NCBI GenBank assembly: GCA_964568735.1
Contig: CAZMRF010000041.1
Coordinates: 1-44,822, forward strand
Direction: 5' to 3'
Length of the DNA: 44,822 nucleotides
Origin: CAZMRF01 sp964568735
GTDB taxonomy: Bacteria; Acidobacteriota; Polarisedimenticolia; JACPZX01
How positions within the stretch are numbered: the stretch's first letter is position 1; each line of letters begins with the position of its first letter. This document shows, piece by piece, positions 31,625 through 41,142 of this stretch. The position numbers were made by a program, and so were the translations under genes. A model generated the notes under the pieces. The model had not been told where the DNA came from. It saw only the letters and a list, made by a program, of their open reading frames with translations, and ran no database searches.

Positions 31625-33871
31625 ATGATGTCTCCGGCTCGGATCTCCGCGGCGATTCTCCTCCTCGCTTTCCTCGAGGGCTGCGGCGCCGCCCCGCCGG
31701 GGGGCGGAGGCGCCGGAGAGACGCGCCGCAACGTCCTCGTCGTCACTCTGGATACGACCCGCGCCGATCGGATCGGGTGCTACGGCTACGAGGGCGCCGC
31801 GACCCCGGTCCTGGATGCCCTCGCGCGGCGCGGCGTGCTCTTCGAGAGCGCTTACACCTCCTCCGTCCTCACGCTTCCATCGCACACCACGATCTTCACG
31901 GGGAGACTCCCGCCCTCGCACGCGGTGCGGAACAACGGCACCGACCGGCTCGGCTCCGGTTTGAAGACGCTGGCCGAGATCCTGGGGGAGCAGGGCTACC
32001 GGACTGGAGCCTTCGTCAGCGCGGCGGTCCTCGAGGCGATGTTCGGCCTCGATCAGGGCTTCGACATCTACGACGACGCGACGACGAAGGAGGTGGCTCA
32101 CACCGTGAGGTACGCCGAGCGGGACGCCGCCGCCGTGACCGGGGCCGCGCTGAAGTGGCTGGCCGCGGAGCGGAAGGAGCCCTGGCTGCTCTGGGTCCAC
32201 TACTTCGACCCGCACTCGCCCTACGACCCTCCCGAGTCCCTGCGCGCGCGGTTCGCCGGGCGAGGCTACGACGGCGAGATCGCCTGGGTCGACTCGAACC
32301 TCGGCCGGCTCATCCACGCCGTCGAGGAGGGAGGAGGCGCGGAGCGCACGCTCATCGTCGTCGTCGCGGATCATGGCGAAGGGCTCGGCGATCACGGCGA
32401 GGAGACGCACGGAGTCTTCCTCTACGACGAGACGACGCGCGTGCCCCTGATCGTGGCGGCGGCCGGCCTCGTCCCGGCCGGGAGAAGGGTCTCCTCCGTC
32501 GTCCGCACGACGGATGTTCTACCAACCATCCTCGATCTCCTCGGCCTCGAGGAGCCGGCGGATCTGGACGGGACGAGCCTCGGACCTCTCATGGAAGGAG
32601 GGGCGTCGGGCGCTCCGCTCGCGGCCTACTCCGAGGCGCTCGCGCCGGCCCTCATGTACGGCTGGAGCCCGCTCGCGTCGCTGCGCCAGGAAGGCTGGAA
32701 GTATGTGCACGCTCCTCGCCCCGAGCTCTACGACATGCGCGCCGATCCCGGGGAGCGGCGGAACCTCCTCGCCGAGGAACGCGATCGCGCGGCGGAGATG
32801 CGCGCCTCGCTCGAGGCGATCCTGGGGCGCGCGGGCGCGCGGGCGCCCCGCTCCGAAAGGGTCCATCTCACACCCGAGCAGGAGGCCGCTCTCCGGAGCC
32901 TGGGCTACGTGACCGGCGGCGATCTGCCGCTGAGGCAGGCGCTGGAGAGAGACCCTCTCGCACTCCTGGCGGCAGCTTCCGGGGGGCTCGCCGATCCCAA
33001 GGACAGGACGGCGCTCCTCGAGCGGATCCAGGCGGCGCTGCGGGCCTACGGGCAGGGCCACCTCGAAATGGCGGTGGATCTGATGCGCGGCATCCTCGCC
33101 GAGAGCCCAAGAAGCAACTTCGTGCGGCTCTATCTCGCCGCCGCCTACCGGCGCCTCGAGAGGCTCGAGCCGGCGCTGGCCGAGTACCGGAAGATCATCG
33201 CCCGGCAGCCGGAGGAAACCGATGCCTGGATCGGAGCGGGCTGGGTGCTCATGCGGATGGAGAGGTTCGGCGAGGCCCGAACGGCCTACGAGAGAGCCCT
33301 TGCCCTGAACCCGAGGCACACGGACGCGCTCTCCTCGCTGGCCAGCCTCGCCTTCATCGAGGGCGACCTGGCACGTGCGGAAGCGCTCTACCGGCAGGTC
33401 CTCGATCAGCGCCCCGGGGAGATACGCACGCTGATCCTTCTCGCCGGGATTGCCGAGGCCCGGGGCGCCGTCGTCGAGGCCGAGGCGCTCTACCGGCGCG
33501 CGTTGGCGGCAGAGGCGGGTGACTTGAATGCCACGCTCGCTCTGAGCCGCCTGCTCTTTCGCGCCTCGCGGCAGGAGGAGGCGCTCAAGACCATCGATGA
33601 GGCCGCGGCGCTACATCCCGACCGTGCCGAGCTTCACGTCGCGCGCGGGGAGATCTACCTGGCTACGAACCGGCTGGAGGAGGCTGGACGCGAGTTCGGC
33701 CAGGCTATTGAGAAGGCGCCCCGCGCGGCGCAGGGCTACTACGGGCTCGGCCGAGTGGCCATCAGACGAGGCAATCAGCCCGAGGCACGCCGGCTCTTCC
33801 AGCAGGCATTGAGCGTGGACCCCAGCTTCGACGACGCCCGCAGGGAGCTGGCCCGCCTCGGCCCCCCCTGA
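31625..33871 (+). CDS. Sulfatase-like lipoprotein with C-terminal TPRs
   Basis: This 748-residue protein starts at ATG 31625 with GAGG six bases upstream. The lipoprotein signal LLLAFLEGC has its lipidated Cys at the end. The N-terminal half is an alkaline-phosphatase-superfamily hydrolase: VVTLDTTRADRIGCYGY (metal Asp), TLPSHTTIFTG in the nucleophile region, and VVVADHGEGLGDHGEETHG (metal Asp-His). The formylglycine Cys/Ser-x-Pro-x-Arg motif is absent; Thr in TLPSH takes the nucleophile place, so this may be a phosphodiesterase or transferase rather than a sulfatase. The C-terminal 300 residues hold about eight TPR units (for example VRLYLAAAYRRLERLEPALA). The likely location is membrane-anchored in the periplasm. 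The TPRs may bind partner proteins. Confidence 0.85.
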   Translation: MMSPARISAAILLLAFLEGCGAAPPGGGGAGETRRNVLVVTLDTTRADRIGCYGYEGAATPVLDALARRGVLFESAYTSSVLTLPSHTTIFTGRLPPSHAVRNNGTDRLGSGLKTLAEILGEQGYRTGAFVSAAVLEAMFGLDQGFDIYDDATTKEVAHTVRYAERDAAAVTGAALKWLAAERKEPWLLWVHYFDPHSPYDPPESLRARFAGRGYDGEIAWVDSNLGRLIHAVEEGGGAERTLIVVVADHGEGLGDHGEETHGVFLYDETTRVPLIVAAAGLVPAGRRVSSVVRTTDVLPTILDLLGLEEPADLDGTSLGPLMEGGASGAPLAAYSEALAPALMYGWSPLASLRQEGWKYVHAPRPELYDMRADPGERRNLLAEERDRAAEMRASLEAILGRAGARAPRSERVHLTPEQEAALRSLGYVTGGDLPLRQALERDPLALLAAASGGLADPKDRTALLERIQAALRAYGQGHLEMAVDLMRGILAESPRSNFVRLYLAAAYRRLERLEPALAEYRKIIARQPEETDAWIGAGWVLMRMERFGEARTAYERALALNPRHTDALSSLASLAFIEGDLARAEALYRQVLDQRPGEIRTLILLAGIAEARGAVVEAEALYRRALAAEAGDLNATLALSRLLFRASRQEEALKTIDEAAALHPDRAELHVARGEIYLATNRLEEAGREFGQAIEKAPRAAQGYYGLGRVAIRRGNQPEARRLFQQALSVDPSFDDARRELARLGPP

Positions 33872-33917
33872 TCCACGCGGGCGATTCACCGAGCCCATGG
33901 TGGATTGTCCGATCGGC

Positions 33918-35387
33918 TCAGGCGATCCCGTGCGCTCTGAGAGCCTGCAGGGATCGCTCCGTGACCTCGGACTCCTGGACGGAGGCGTCGGGGAGGTAGC
34001 CGGCCGAGGGCGCGACGATCAGCGGAGCCCATTTCTGGTGGATGAGCCGGCTCTCCTCCATGAAGGCCGCGGCGTACTTGTGCTGGTGGTGCTCGACGCC
34101 CCTCGATGCCAGCGAGGCGGCCAGCTCCCTTCGGCACACTTCCAGGTCGCCCGGGTGGGCATCGAGCCGGTGCCGGAGCGATGCGGCGGAGCGGGAGGTG
34201 AGAGCCTCGTCGAGCGAGGAGGTCGCGAGCTTCTCGGAGTCACCGAGCGTGTCGATGATGGGTCCATCCGCAACCTGGGCCCTCAGGGAGACGAGATCCC
34301 GGCGGAGGTCGGACAACCAGCCCGCCGCCTGGAGGACCAGGAGACGCTTCGTCGAGTCGCTCTTCGACCTCCTCCACGCATGACCGAACGCATTCGTGAC
34401 GGTGACTGCGTGAACGGGCAGGAGCGACCCGCCTCGCTCAGGAGGCCCGGGCGGGCGCCTCAGGAATTGCTCTGAGGCAGCCAGCCGCATCCCGTCCCAG
34501 ATGGTGGCGGGGCCGAGGCCCCCGCGGAAGGCCTCGATGACCACGTTCTGCGCCTCGTCAGAGCTGGAAGCGCGCAGCTTTCGGAGGATCTCGAGGCTCT
34601 GGGGGGGATCCTCTCTTCCCTCGAGCCACCGATCCGGGAGCGAAGGGGCAAGTGCCCGGCTCTTCTCGAAGACTTCCGTGCGGCCGACGGGCCCGCCGTG
34701 AAGCAGGCCCAGGATCAGCGAGCGCAGGACGGGCTCCGCGTGGCGCCAGCCAATCCTGGAAAGGACACGCTCCACCTGGGCGGCGTAGATCATCTTGTGC
34801 CCGATGCTCACGTAGCAGCGTGCCGCGAAGGGCCACAGCAGCTCGAAGAGCGAGTCGTGGTCGTTCCAGGCCACAAGGCCGGTGACGGCGCGGTCAGCGC
34901 GCTCCGGGTCCCACGACTCCATCGCCGCGACAAATTCGCGGCGCGCCGCCGTCTCGTCCGGGAAGGTCACATCGGGACGGGGAGGGAGGTGCCAGTCCCC
35001 CTCGCCCTCGTCGATCTGCTGGGACCGCTTGAAGTCGTCCAGGTTCCAGAGAGCCATGAGCGCGGCTTCTCGCTTTCCGATCGAGTGGCAGAGCTGGAAG
35101 GCCGACTCCACCATCAGCACGCAGTGGAGCTTTCCGCCGACATGGCGCGGACGCACTTCGCGGATCCCGGCGAGGAAAACGGCTCCCAGGATCGAGGCGG
35201 TTTCCGCACCCCCGGCCATTGCCTTCGCCGCGATCTGAGCCACTTCCCCGCGGGGTGCGGCAATGAAGCGAGCTGCCAGCTCGTCGAGTGGATCGGGGGG
35301 CGTGGGGGTGGCCCGAAGAGTGCGCGGGAGGAGGAGCAGGCCTGCCGCTCCGGCGGCGACGCTCTTGAGGGCCTCGCGTCTCTTCAA
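33918..35387 (-). CDS. Tat-exported protein of unknown function
   Basis: About 489 residues. A TTG start at 35387 is preferred because GGGAG lies five bases upstream and the protein then begins at once with a twin-arginine signal (KRREALKSVAAGAAGLLLL); the frame is open back to 35477. The mature part is helical, with conserved-looking His-rich segments: RHVGGKLHCVLMVESAFQLC, YVSIGHKMIYAAQVERVLSR, GWRHAEPVLRSLILGLLHGG, RGVEHHQHKYAAAFME. Similar proteins are common in planctomycetes and acidobacteria as conserved unknowns. The His residues could hold a metal or haem, but this is only a guess. It is convergent with the sulfatase gene; the neighbour upstream on the same strand starts 120 bases away. 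Confidence 0.65.
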   Translation of the reverse strand: MKRREALKSVAAGAAGLLLLPRTLRATPTPPDPLDELAARFIAAPRGEVAQIAAKAMAGGAETASILGAVFLAGIREVRPRHVGGKLHCVLMVESAFQLCHSIGKREAALMALWNLDDFKRSQQIDEGEGDWHLPPRPDVTFPDETAARREFVAAMESWDPERADRAVTGLVAWNDHDSLFELLWPFAARCYVSIGHKMIYAAQVERVLSRIGWRHAEPVLRSLILGLLHGGPVGRTEVFEKSRALAPSLPDRWLEGREDPPQSLEILRKLRASSSDEAQNVVIEAFRGGLGPATIWDGMRLAASEQFLRRPPGPPERGGSLLPVHAVTVTNAFGHAWRRSKSDSTKRLLVLQAAGWLSDLRRDLVSLRAQVADGPIIDTLGDSEKLATSSLDEALTSRSAASLRHRLDAHPGDLEVCRRELAASLASRGVEHHQHKYAAAFMEESRLIHQKWAPLIVAPSAGYLPDASVQESEVTERSLQALRAHGIA

Positions 35388-35507
35388 GGAAGCTCCCGGG
35401 AGGGACCGCCGGGATCCTACCAGCCGGTATGGGGTGCCGCCAGGAAGCGGCGAGGCGTGCATGCAAGCCCGGCGCAAGCCTCGATTCGAAGGGGCTTCAC
35501 TCGCCGG

Positions 35508-36380
35508 TCAGTCCGCCGTGAAGCTGTACTTGCCGCTCTTCCTGTCGATTCCCAGCTCGAAGCCGTTCGTTGCGGGGGCCCAGCTCTCCTCGAGCTTCCC
35601 GCGCCAGGGCTCGAGTGAGGCGCGGATGGCTTCGGGGAGGCTCTCGTGCCAGGGGAGGCGATCAGAGTCCTGTTTCATCGCTTCGATCTCGGCGGAGAGG
35701 GATGCACGGAGGCTCCCGGACGCCCCCGCGGGCAGCGCGCCGAGCTGGTTCTCCAGCATGTGAAGCAGATCCCCGCGGATGCGCGAGCGGAGCCTGGGTC
35801 CCATCATCTTCACGCTCTTTCCTGAGTCGTCGTCGCCGGGAAGGCGCGCGCCCACAGGGCCATCCGATGGAGAGTGGCCCAGGAGGGAGTAGTAGGCGAC
35901 GGAGTAGATGTAGGTGTACTCCCCGAGCCCCATCTCCGCCTCGAGCAGCGCTTCGTTGCGTGCGCGGAAGAAATCCCCGAAGCTCCCCGCGAGGCCCATC
36001 GCCGAGCGGCTGATGTCGAAGACGGCGGCCAACCTCTCGAAGATGGGCTTGCGATGCAGCTCCTCTGCAGCCTCCTTCGAGAGAGGCATTTCCGAGAAGA
36101 CGGCTGCGATCGCACGGCGCGACGGGCCGAGCGCTTCTCGCACGGCCAGGAAGGCCTCCATCCGGGAAACAGGGATCGATCCATCCGCGGCAGGGGTGAA
36201 ATCGCCCGTCGTTCCGTAGCGCTCCTCGATCTGGGTGCGCGCCTCGACGGCGTCATCGAAGCCCTTGAGCATCCCCCGCAGCCAGAAGGCGCCTGAGACG
36301 CCGGTGAGAATCGCGCCGAGAAGGAGGACGCCGCAGCCGATGCCGCATCCCAGGAGCCAGCCTGAGGCTTTCTTGGTCAC
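35508..36380 (-). CDS. Single-pass membrane protein of unknown function
   Basis: 290 residues. Residues 8-33 (WLLGCGIGCGVLLLGAILTG and VSGAFW) form one N-terminal membrane helix with two Cys residues; the rest is soluble, mainly helical, and charged (PSRRAIAAVFSEMPLSKEAA, GEYTYIYSVAYYSLL). No enzymatic motif is visible. This design, a Gly/Cys-rich helix followed by about 250 soluble residues, recurs in acidobacterial and myxobacterial unknowns. It lies 120 bases before the start of the Tat protein on the same strand and marks the edge of the host-type sequence before the less GC-rich island. Confidence 0.65.
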   Translation of the reverse strand: MTKKASGWLLGCGIGCGVLLLGAILTGVSGAFWLRGMLKGFDDAVEARTQIEERYGTTGDFTPAADGSIPVSRMEAFLAVREALGPSRRAIAAVFSEMPLSKEAAEELHRKPIFERLAAVFDISRSAMGLAGSFGDFFRARNEALLEAEMGLGEYTYIYSVAYYSLLGHSPSDGPVGARLPGDDDSGKSVKMMGPRLRSRIRGDLLHMLENQLGALPAGASGSLRASLSAEIEAMKQDSDRLPWHESLPEAIRASLEPWRGKLEESWAPATNGFELGIDRKSGKYSFTAD

Positions 36381-36533
36381 TGGGTGGGTCCCTCGACGGA
36401 GAGGAGCTTGAATCTACCGCACTTGTAGACCCGACCCTGAAGCGACCCTTGCGGGCTTCCGTCTTGGATGGATGTGTGTGGTGCTCGAACCCGTACTGGT
36501 AAGCACAAGGCTGAGAAATCCCCTGAGACCCTT

Positions 36534-39032
36534 CTATTTCACCGGTACGGTGTATCCGCCGACGATCTGCTCTGGCGTTACCCGGTGGTGTAGGAGCAAT
36601 TTCGCCATCTCCTTCTCTGACCACGCTGACGGCGATCTGGTGACCAATGCCTCGACAAACTTCTCGACCGCATCGAGCAAGCGCTCAAGCCCATCAGGCA
36701 TGAGGATTCGCGTGCCGGCAGGCAGGACGACCTGATTGGACACTCTTTGTGCATTCACCACCATGACTGGCGTCGGAACACGAGATGGATAGCTCTCCTT
36801 GAACCACTCCACGCTATGGTGTAGTTGTGCGGCGTCCCTTTTCGGGATTGCGTCATAACTGGCACCATTTTTGACTTCGACCACCAGGCTTACTTCGGCC
36901 CATAGCAAGAGGTTATCTGGGCCGCCGCCAAGCTCTCGCTCCGGGCGGAATCCTTCCGCCCCAACGAAACTGGCGAAGTCCCGGAGAGCTTGCTCAAATG
37001 TTGCTGGGGTCGAAGAGAACGCGAGTTCCGCCCTGGTAGCTTGATACGCGGCGATCGCCCCGTTCGGATGCGTGAACTCTCCATACCACTTGAGAATACG
37101 CGCAGGTGTTTTGATCGTGCTCGCCTTGGGTGGGTGCACGACGACGCCCTTCGGTGGACGGAGCACTGATTTGTCTGCTCCGAATGCCTGATGCTGGATC
37201 TCAAGTGCCTCGCCCTCATCGCTTTCGTATGTATAGTTGGCCTTTTGCTGAAGGTAATGTGCCTTCACGGCATCAACCTCGACATACGTAGCTATTGCCT
37301 CGCTCAAGGTCTCACAAGCTCCCCTTATGTCACCCTCGGCTGCGCGACCAGCAGCTACCTGTTCCGCATGTGCCTGTTGGATGGAACTTGTGGTGGCACG
37401 TCGCAATGGAGAGGGTACGGCCTTCCTTACGCGCTCGTCGTAGAACGCCTTCCAGCCAGCGTCGCGGCCCAGACACTTATTCAGCATGTCCATTAGCGCG
37501 CGGGCTGGGGTCGTATGTACCTCCGAGGCGGCCAATGAGGCGAGCTCATGTGCTAATTCCAACTGAACGCGTGCATCAGAACTCATGAGATTTCGAACTT
37601 CAGTCTTTGCGGTAAAACTTGCCAACTCGGGACCGGCAAGTATGACGACAGCGTAGTCTGCGGGAGAGCGAACGGCCCTGCCCATACCTTGCTCTATACG
37701 GAAGACTAACCGATCTCGGATCCCACCTACGGTGCGAGTGCGAAGACTATCATGTTTGTCGACGATGCCTTGCCCATACGGCATTCCATCGAGCACCAGT
37801 ACACGGCAAGCGTCATCGGGTAAGTCGATTCCGTCATATCGCTGGGCCAGCGCCACGAATTGAATATCACCTGATCGGACTTGATCCACAACTTCCGTGA
37901 CTGCATCGCCAGTAACTACTGTTGCTCCGACGGCAGTCCAGTCACGAGCGAATCTTTCGCTGGAGCACAGCGCAACAACGCGGACACGTCTTGCGACTCT
38001 GCGGCAGAGCTTCATAACCCATGTTCGACCTAGGTTGCGGTCGAGAAGTGTAGGAGCTAGGACCATTCTTTCACCGAGGCCTACATCGACTCCTGCTATG
38101 ATCGGCTCGGAGGCTGCCCGGACCGCGCAATCGAGATCTCGGACCAGTATCGACTCGTCCGCAAGAGTCCCAGACATGAACAGTCGATGCTCAGCGGTGC
38201 GGTATGGACGAACGCGCCGGACCGGTATGACGTGAGGAACGATCTCGATTCCGTCCGCCGCGATGACGCAGCGGCACCACCTCAAGTGCTCTCGAAGATT
38301 AGGCCATGCAAACATGACTTGATCGTGCTCGGAGTGCCTTGCGAAAAAGTCGCGGACAGGCTCGACAAGGGGTGCCCAGAGCCAGAACGGGATCTCTATC
38401 GTCTCATCTGGTCGGCCAAGTTCAATCTCCTCCCATGCGCCTGGTGCATAGGTGCGACAGGCTCCACTCAATAATTTCATTAGTGGTTCGACGAGCTCAG
38501 AGTCAATGCAACGGAGGGTAAAGGCGTCGCGCACAGCCTCGATTCCAGCATGAGCGTCGTCGAGAACGAGCGCGGAAGGTGTGATACTCACGTCAGGGCG
38601 ATCAAACGTTGTTCTTCCGTTGAAGAGTTTCGCGTAATTGCAGACAATGACTGCCTTGCCGGCGCTACACTCTGGATGCGGATGCGACTCGCCGCCGACG
38701 TACGCGTAGGCGTCAATGCCAACCTTGCTGGCCTCAGCGATTACCTGCCTAACAAGTTGGTTCGTTGGACACAGGTACACACCCGGACGCCTTGACTCGG
38801 CCATGTGCGATTTCAAGTAGAGCAGAGCGACCGTGGACTTGCCCATGCCCGTTGGCATCTTGAGGACGAGATCTAAATCCGCTCGACGGTCTCTGAGCGC
38901 AGTAAGCGCGGCTACCTGTGCCGGCCTTAGCGTTGCGTGAGAGCCCTTCCGATCCAGCGAATCAAACAGTCTGAGCGGATCGGTCGCCTCGACAGGCACT
39001 CGCTTCCCGACGAGCTTCTTGAAGTCGACCAT
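36534..39032 (-). CDS. Superfamily 2 helicase with C-terminal PD-(D/E)XK-like domain
   Basis: This 832-residue protein has helicase motif I KMPTGMGKST (58-67), motif II DDAH (158-161) instead of DEAH, RLFMSGTLAD, and motif VI RIEQGMGRAVRSPADYAVV. The last 150 residues carry GGGPDNLLLWAEVSLVVEVK. This Asp-x(n)-Glu-x-Lys pattern of a PD-(D/E)XK nuclease fold is followed by QLHHSVEWF. It would unwind or translocate on nucleic acid and perhaps cut it. The start lies 20 bases after the stop of the DUF2326-type ATPase, and the base composition is the same as in the upstream genes, so it belongs to the same operon and probably acts as the effector or an added module of the ABC-3C system. Confidence 0.82.
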   Translation of the reverse strand: MVDFKKLVGKRVPVEATDPLRLFDSLDRKGSHATLRPAQVAALTALRDRRADLDLVLKMPTGMGKSTVALLYLKSHMAESRRPGVYLCPTNQLVRQVIAEASKVGIDAYAYVGGESHPHPECSAGKAVIVCNYAKLFNGRTTFDRPDVSITPSALVLDDAHAGIEAVRDAFTLRCIDSELVEPLMKLLSGACRTYAPGAWEEIELGRPDETIEIPFWLWAPLVEPVRDFFARHSEHDQVMFAWPNLREHLRWCRCVIAADGIEIVPHVIPVRRVRPYRTAEHRLFMSGTLADESILVRDLDCAVRAASEPIIAGVDVGLGERMVLAPTLLDRNLGRTWVMKLCRRVARRVRVVALCSSERFARDWTAVGATVVTGDAVTEVVDQVRSGDIQFVALAQRYDGIDLPDDACRVLVLDGMPYGQGIVDKHDSLRTRTVGGIRDRLVFRIEQGMGRAVRSPADYAVVILAGPELASFTAKTEVRNLMSSDARVQLELAHELASLAASEVHTTPARALMDMLNKCLGRDAGWKAFYDERVRKAVPSPLRRATTSSIQQAHAEQVAAGRAAEGDIRGACETLSEAIATYVEVDAVKAHYLQQKANYTYESDEGEALEIQHQAFGADKSVLRPPKGVVVHPPKASTIKTPARILKWYGEFTHPNGAIAAYQATRAELAFSSTPATFEQALRDFASFVGAEGFRPERELGGGPDNLLLWAEVSLVVEVKNGASYDAIPKRDAAQLHHSVEWFKESYPSRVPTPVMVVNAQRVSNQVVLPAGTRILMPDGLERLLDAVEKFVEALVTRSPSAWSEKEMAKLLLHHRVTPEQIVGGYTVPVK

Positions 39033-39052
39033 TATCTACGGTCCCAGGCGTT

Positions 39053-40894
39053 CTACGAGAATAGCCCCTCTGAATGGCCCCGCTTCCGTCGGCCCGTGGC
39101 CTTCTCCAAGGAGGCACCGTGCGGTGGTTCAAAGCGAATGCCGAAGAGACCACCGTCCTCAGTGGCATCAGTAAGACGTTGCTCCAGGAAATAATCCTGG
39201 ATACGAAAATCGGCAGGCAGCTCCGATAGTACGTCGGAGTTGAGGGTCACTACGTACTGGAACCCGATGTCCTCAGCTAGGCGAGCCCCCACAGCTAGGG
39301 CGCGGCACGTCTGGCGGGGATCCACGCCGTCGAATAGGTGACTGTCGTGGATCAGAAAACCGGGTCCGATGCGCTGGCGGGCGCAGATACGCTGCAGCAT
39401 CATGTCGAAGCAGAAGATCTCCATGTTGCCGATTCCTCGGCTTCGATCGCCCTGTATGGCAATACGCAACTCGGGCCCGTTGTACGTGGGATGGAATTCA
39501 AGGCGCCCTGGCTCTCCGTACAACTCCTCTACGGTGTTGCTGAAGGCGGTGATCGCATCGGTGAGCACGCCACCACGCTCATCGAACTCCTGTCTTAGGC
39601 GCTCTATCAGACGAACGCGATCGGACTCAAGCGAGGAGCTTGTAGCCTCCAGCTGTGACGCCGCTTCGAAGCGCTTGCGTAGCGTCTCTACGTCTGCCCG
39701 GAGACGACCGTGCTCTGCTTGGAGCTCGATGAACTGGTCGAGGGCGCCGTGCGACTTCAACATGAGCATCAGTTCAGCGCGACGGCGGTCGACCTCCTTC
39801 CTCCTAATTAGTCGCGTTTCCATACGCCTTGCGGCCGCCTCGTGTTCTCCGTGCAGGTAGCGTCTGCGATTCCGGATTACAGACTCGTGAAACTTCAGGA
39901 CATCCTCGTAGCGCCGACGAGCAGTGTCAGGGAGCACGACTCCCGCTTCCTCATACAGCCTGGTGAGTTCCGAGGGAGGGGGCGGCGTCTCCACCTCCAT
40001 CGCAGCTTCAAGCTCTGAAAAGTAAATTCGATCCAATTCGTGTTCGTCCGTGAGTTCAGCAAGTTCGCGCGTTAGTTTGGATGCTTCACGCTCCAAATCG
40101 TGATACTGATCGTGTACGCGAAAGGAGGAGAGGGTACCAACGACACGTCTAAGTTTGTCTTCCGCTACAACCAAGCTCGATCTGAGAGAGGCGGCTGTGT
40201 CTAGGATTCCACGTAGGAAGCCCTGGCCTACAATCTGCTTGAGCTCGCGGATCTGTTTCTCCTTCTGCCGCACACTTTCCCACTGTTGTGCGATCGTCCA
40301 GTCGAGCCCAATTAAGTACGAGATCGCGATCTGGACATCGCCTATCTGTTGCTTAGTATTGTGCCGCGTTGGATAGTCGAAACCCCCGATGGGTTCGCGC
40401 CGCGCGAAATAGGAAAATAACGAGCGGAACGTTGGATGACCTACTCCGTCGTCAACTTCGGCTACATCCGCGTGCTCGTCTATTCCGAAGAAGGCCCTAC
40501 CCAACACAGATCGCCATGCCGAATTCGAGATGATTCGCCGCCCTGAGCCCTTGTCCGCTCGCGGCTGCTTCGGCCACCGTGTTGTTGTCCCTTTTTCCAC
40601 GCAGATTCTTGCGGGTTCGGATGCGGACCGTGAAACGCGCAGCAGTTCGCCAAACACTTCGATTTCGAGCCCAAAGGACGACTGGATCAATTCCTGTGCT
40701 CGAAAGGCGGAGTCTGCGTCACAGTTGCCGCCCAATACAAAGTGTACTAACTCAACAAGCGTGGACTTTCCCGAACGATTCCGCGTTTGCTGCTCAGTGG
40801 CGCCCGGGCTCTTGTCGGAAATGAGGATGTTGAGCCCAGGTCGAAAGGTCAGGGTTTTGAATGTCCGGAGAGAACTGAAGACGCTGTGGATCAT
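39053..40894 (-). CDS. ABC-3C ATPase, DUF2326-type SMC/RecN-like
   Basis: This 613-residue SMC-like ATPase has an unusual Walker A TRNRSGKST (37-45), a long coiled coil in the middle (about 200-430; QWESVRQKEKQIRELKQIVG, MRLIRR-type charged heptads), and the C-terminal FLIHDSHLFDGVD, which stands in for Walker B and is typical of DUF2326 proteins. These ATPases are the core of ABC three-component conflict systems, where they are thought to sense DNA or phage and control the other components. The ATG overlaps the middle-component stop by four bases (ATGA), and the helicase gene follows after 20 bases. Codon use is distinctly less GC-rich than in flanking host genes. Confidence 0.85.
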   Translation of the reverse strand: MIHSVFSSLRTFKTLTFRPGLNILISDKSPGATEQQTRNRSGKSTLVELVHFVLGGNCDADSAFRAQELIQSSFGLEIEVFGELLRVSRSASEPARICVEKGTTTRWPKQPRADKGSGRRIISNSAWRSVLGRAFFGIDEHADVAEVDDGVGHPTFRSLFSYFARREPIGGFDYPTRHNTKQQIGDVQIAISYLIGLDWTIAQQWESVRQKEKQIRELKQIVGQGFLRGILDTAASLRSSLVVAEDKLRRVVGTLSSFRVHDQYHDLEREASKLTRELAELTDEHELDRIYFSELEAAMEVETPPPPSELTRLYEEAGVVLPDTARRRYEDVLKFHESVIRNRRRYLHGEHEAAARRMETRLIRRKEVDRRRAELMLMLKSHGALDQFIELQAEHGRLRADVETLRKRFEAASQLEATSSSLESDRVRLIERLRQEFDERGGVLTDAITAFSNTVEELYGEPGRLEFHPTYNGPELRIAIQGDRSRGIGNMEIFCFDMMLQRICARQRIGPGFLIHDSHLFDGVDPRQTCRALAVGARLAEDIGFQYVVTLNSDVLSELPADFRIQDYFLEQRLTDATEDGGLFGIRFEPPHGASLEKATGRRKRGHSEGLFS

Positions 40895-41142
40895 CGCTGC
40901 GTACTGGGAGGAGATCGATGAAGTCTGCCGTCCCTCAGGTCCACGGCACCCAAGAGGTAAAGAAGATCTAGTGCCAGGAGGAACCAGTCGTAGGGAATTG
41001 TGTCAAGCAGGGTGCTTTCTCGGTGGCCTATCTGCTCCCAGAGGCGTGAAACTGTTTTTGGCCGGTCGAGTCGACGAAGTACCTCCGCACCGACAGACAA
41101 CAAAGCGCGATCTACCGCCAAGCCCTTGGTCGGCAGGATCAT
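40891..41142 (-). CDS. ABC-3C middle component, MC6-like
   Basis: 83 residues starting at ATG 41142, which overlaps the previous gene's stop (ATGA) and has GGGAG five bases upstream; a longer frame from 41187 lies inside that gene. The sequence MILPTKGLAVDRALLSVGAE, then PKTVSRLWEQI and FLLALDLLYLLGAVDLRDGR, fits the middle component (type 6) of ABC three-component systems, a small winged-helix-like linker between the ATPase and the recognition protein. The gene order of effector, middle component and ATPase, with 4-base overlaps on both sides, is the standard one. It has no enzymatic residues. Confidence 0.8.
   Translation of the reverse strand: MILPTKGLAVDRALLSVGAEVLRRLDRPKTVSRLWEQIGHRESTLLDTIPYDWFLLALDLLYLLGAVDLRDGRLHRSPPSTQR

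Noticed and set aside
36475..36505. tRNA T-arm-like sequence (gctcgaaccc) at the island's left edge
   Set aside because: No acceptor stem, anticodon arm or CCA end can be folded around it.
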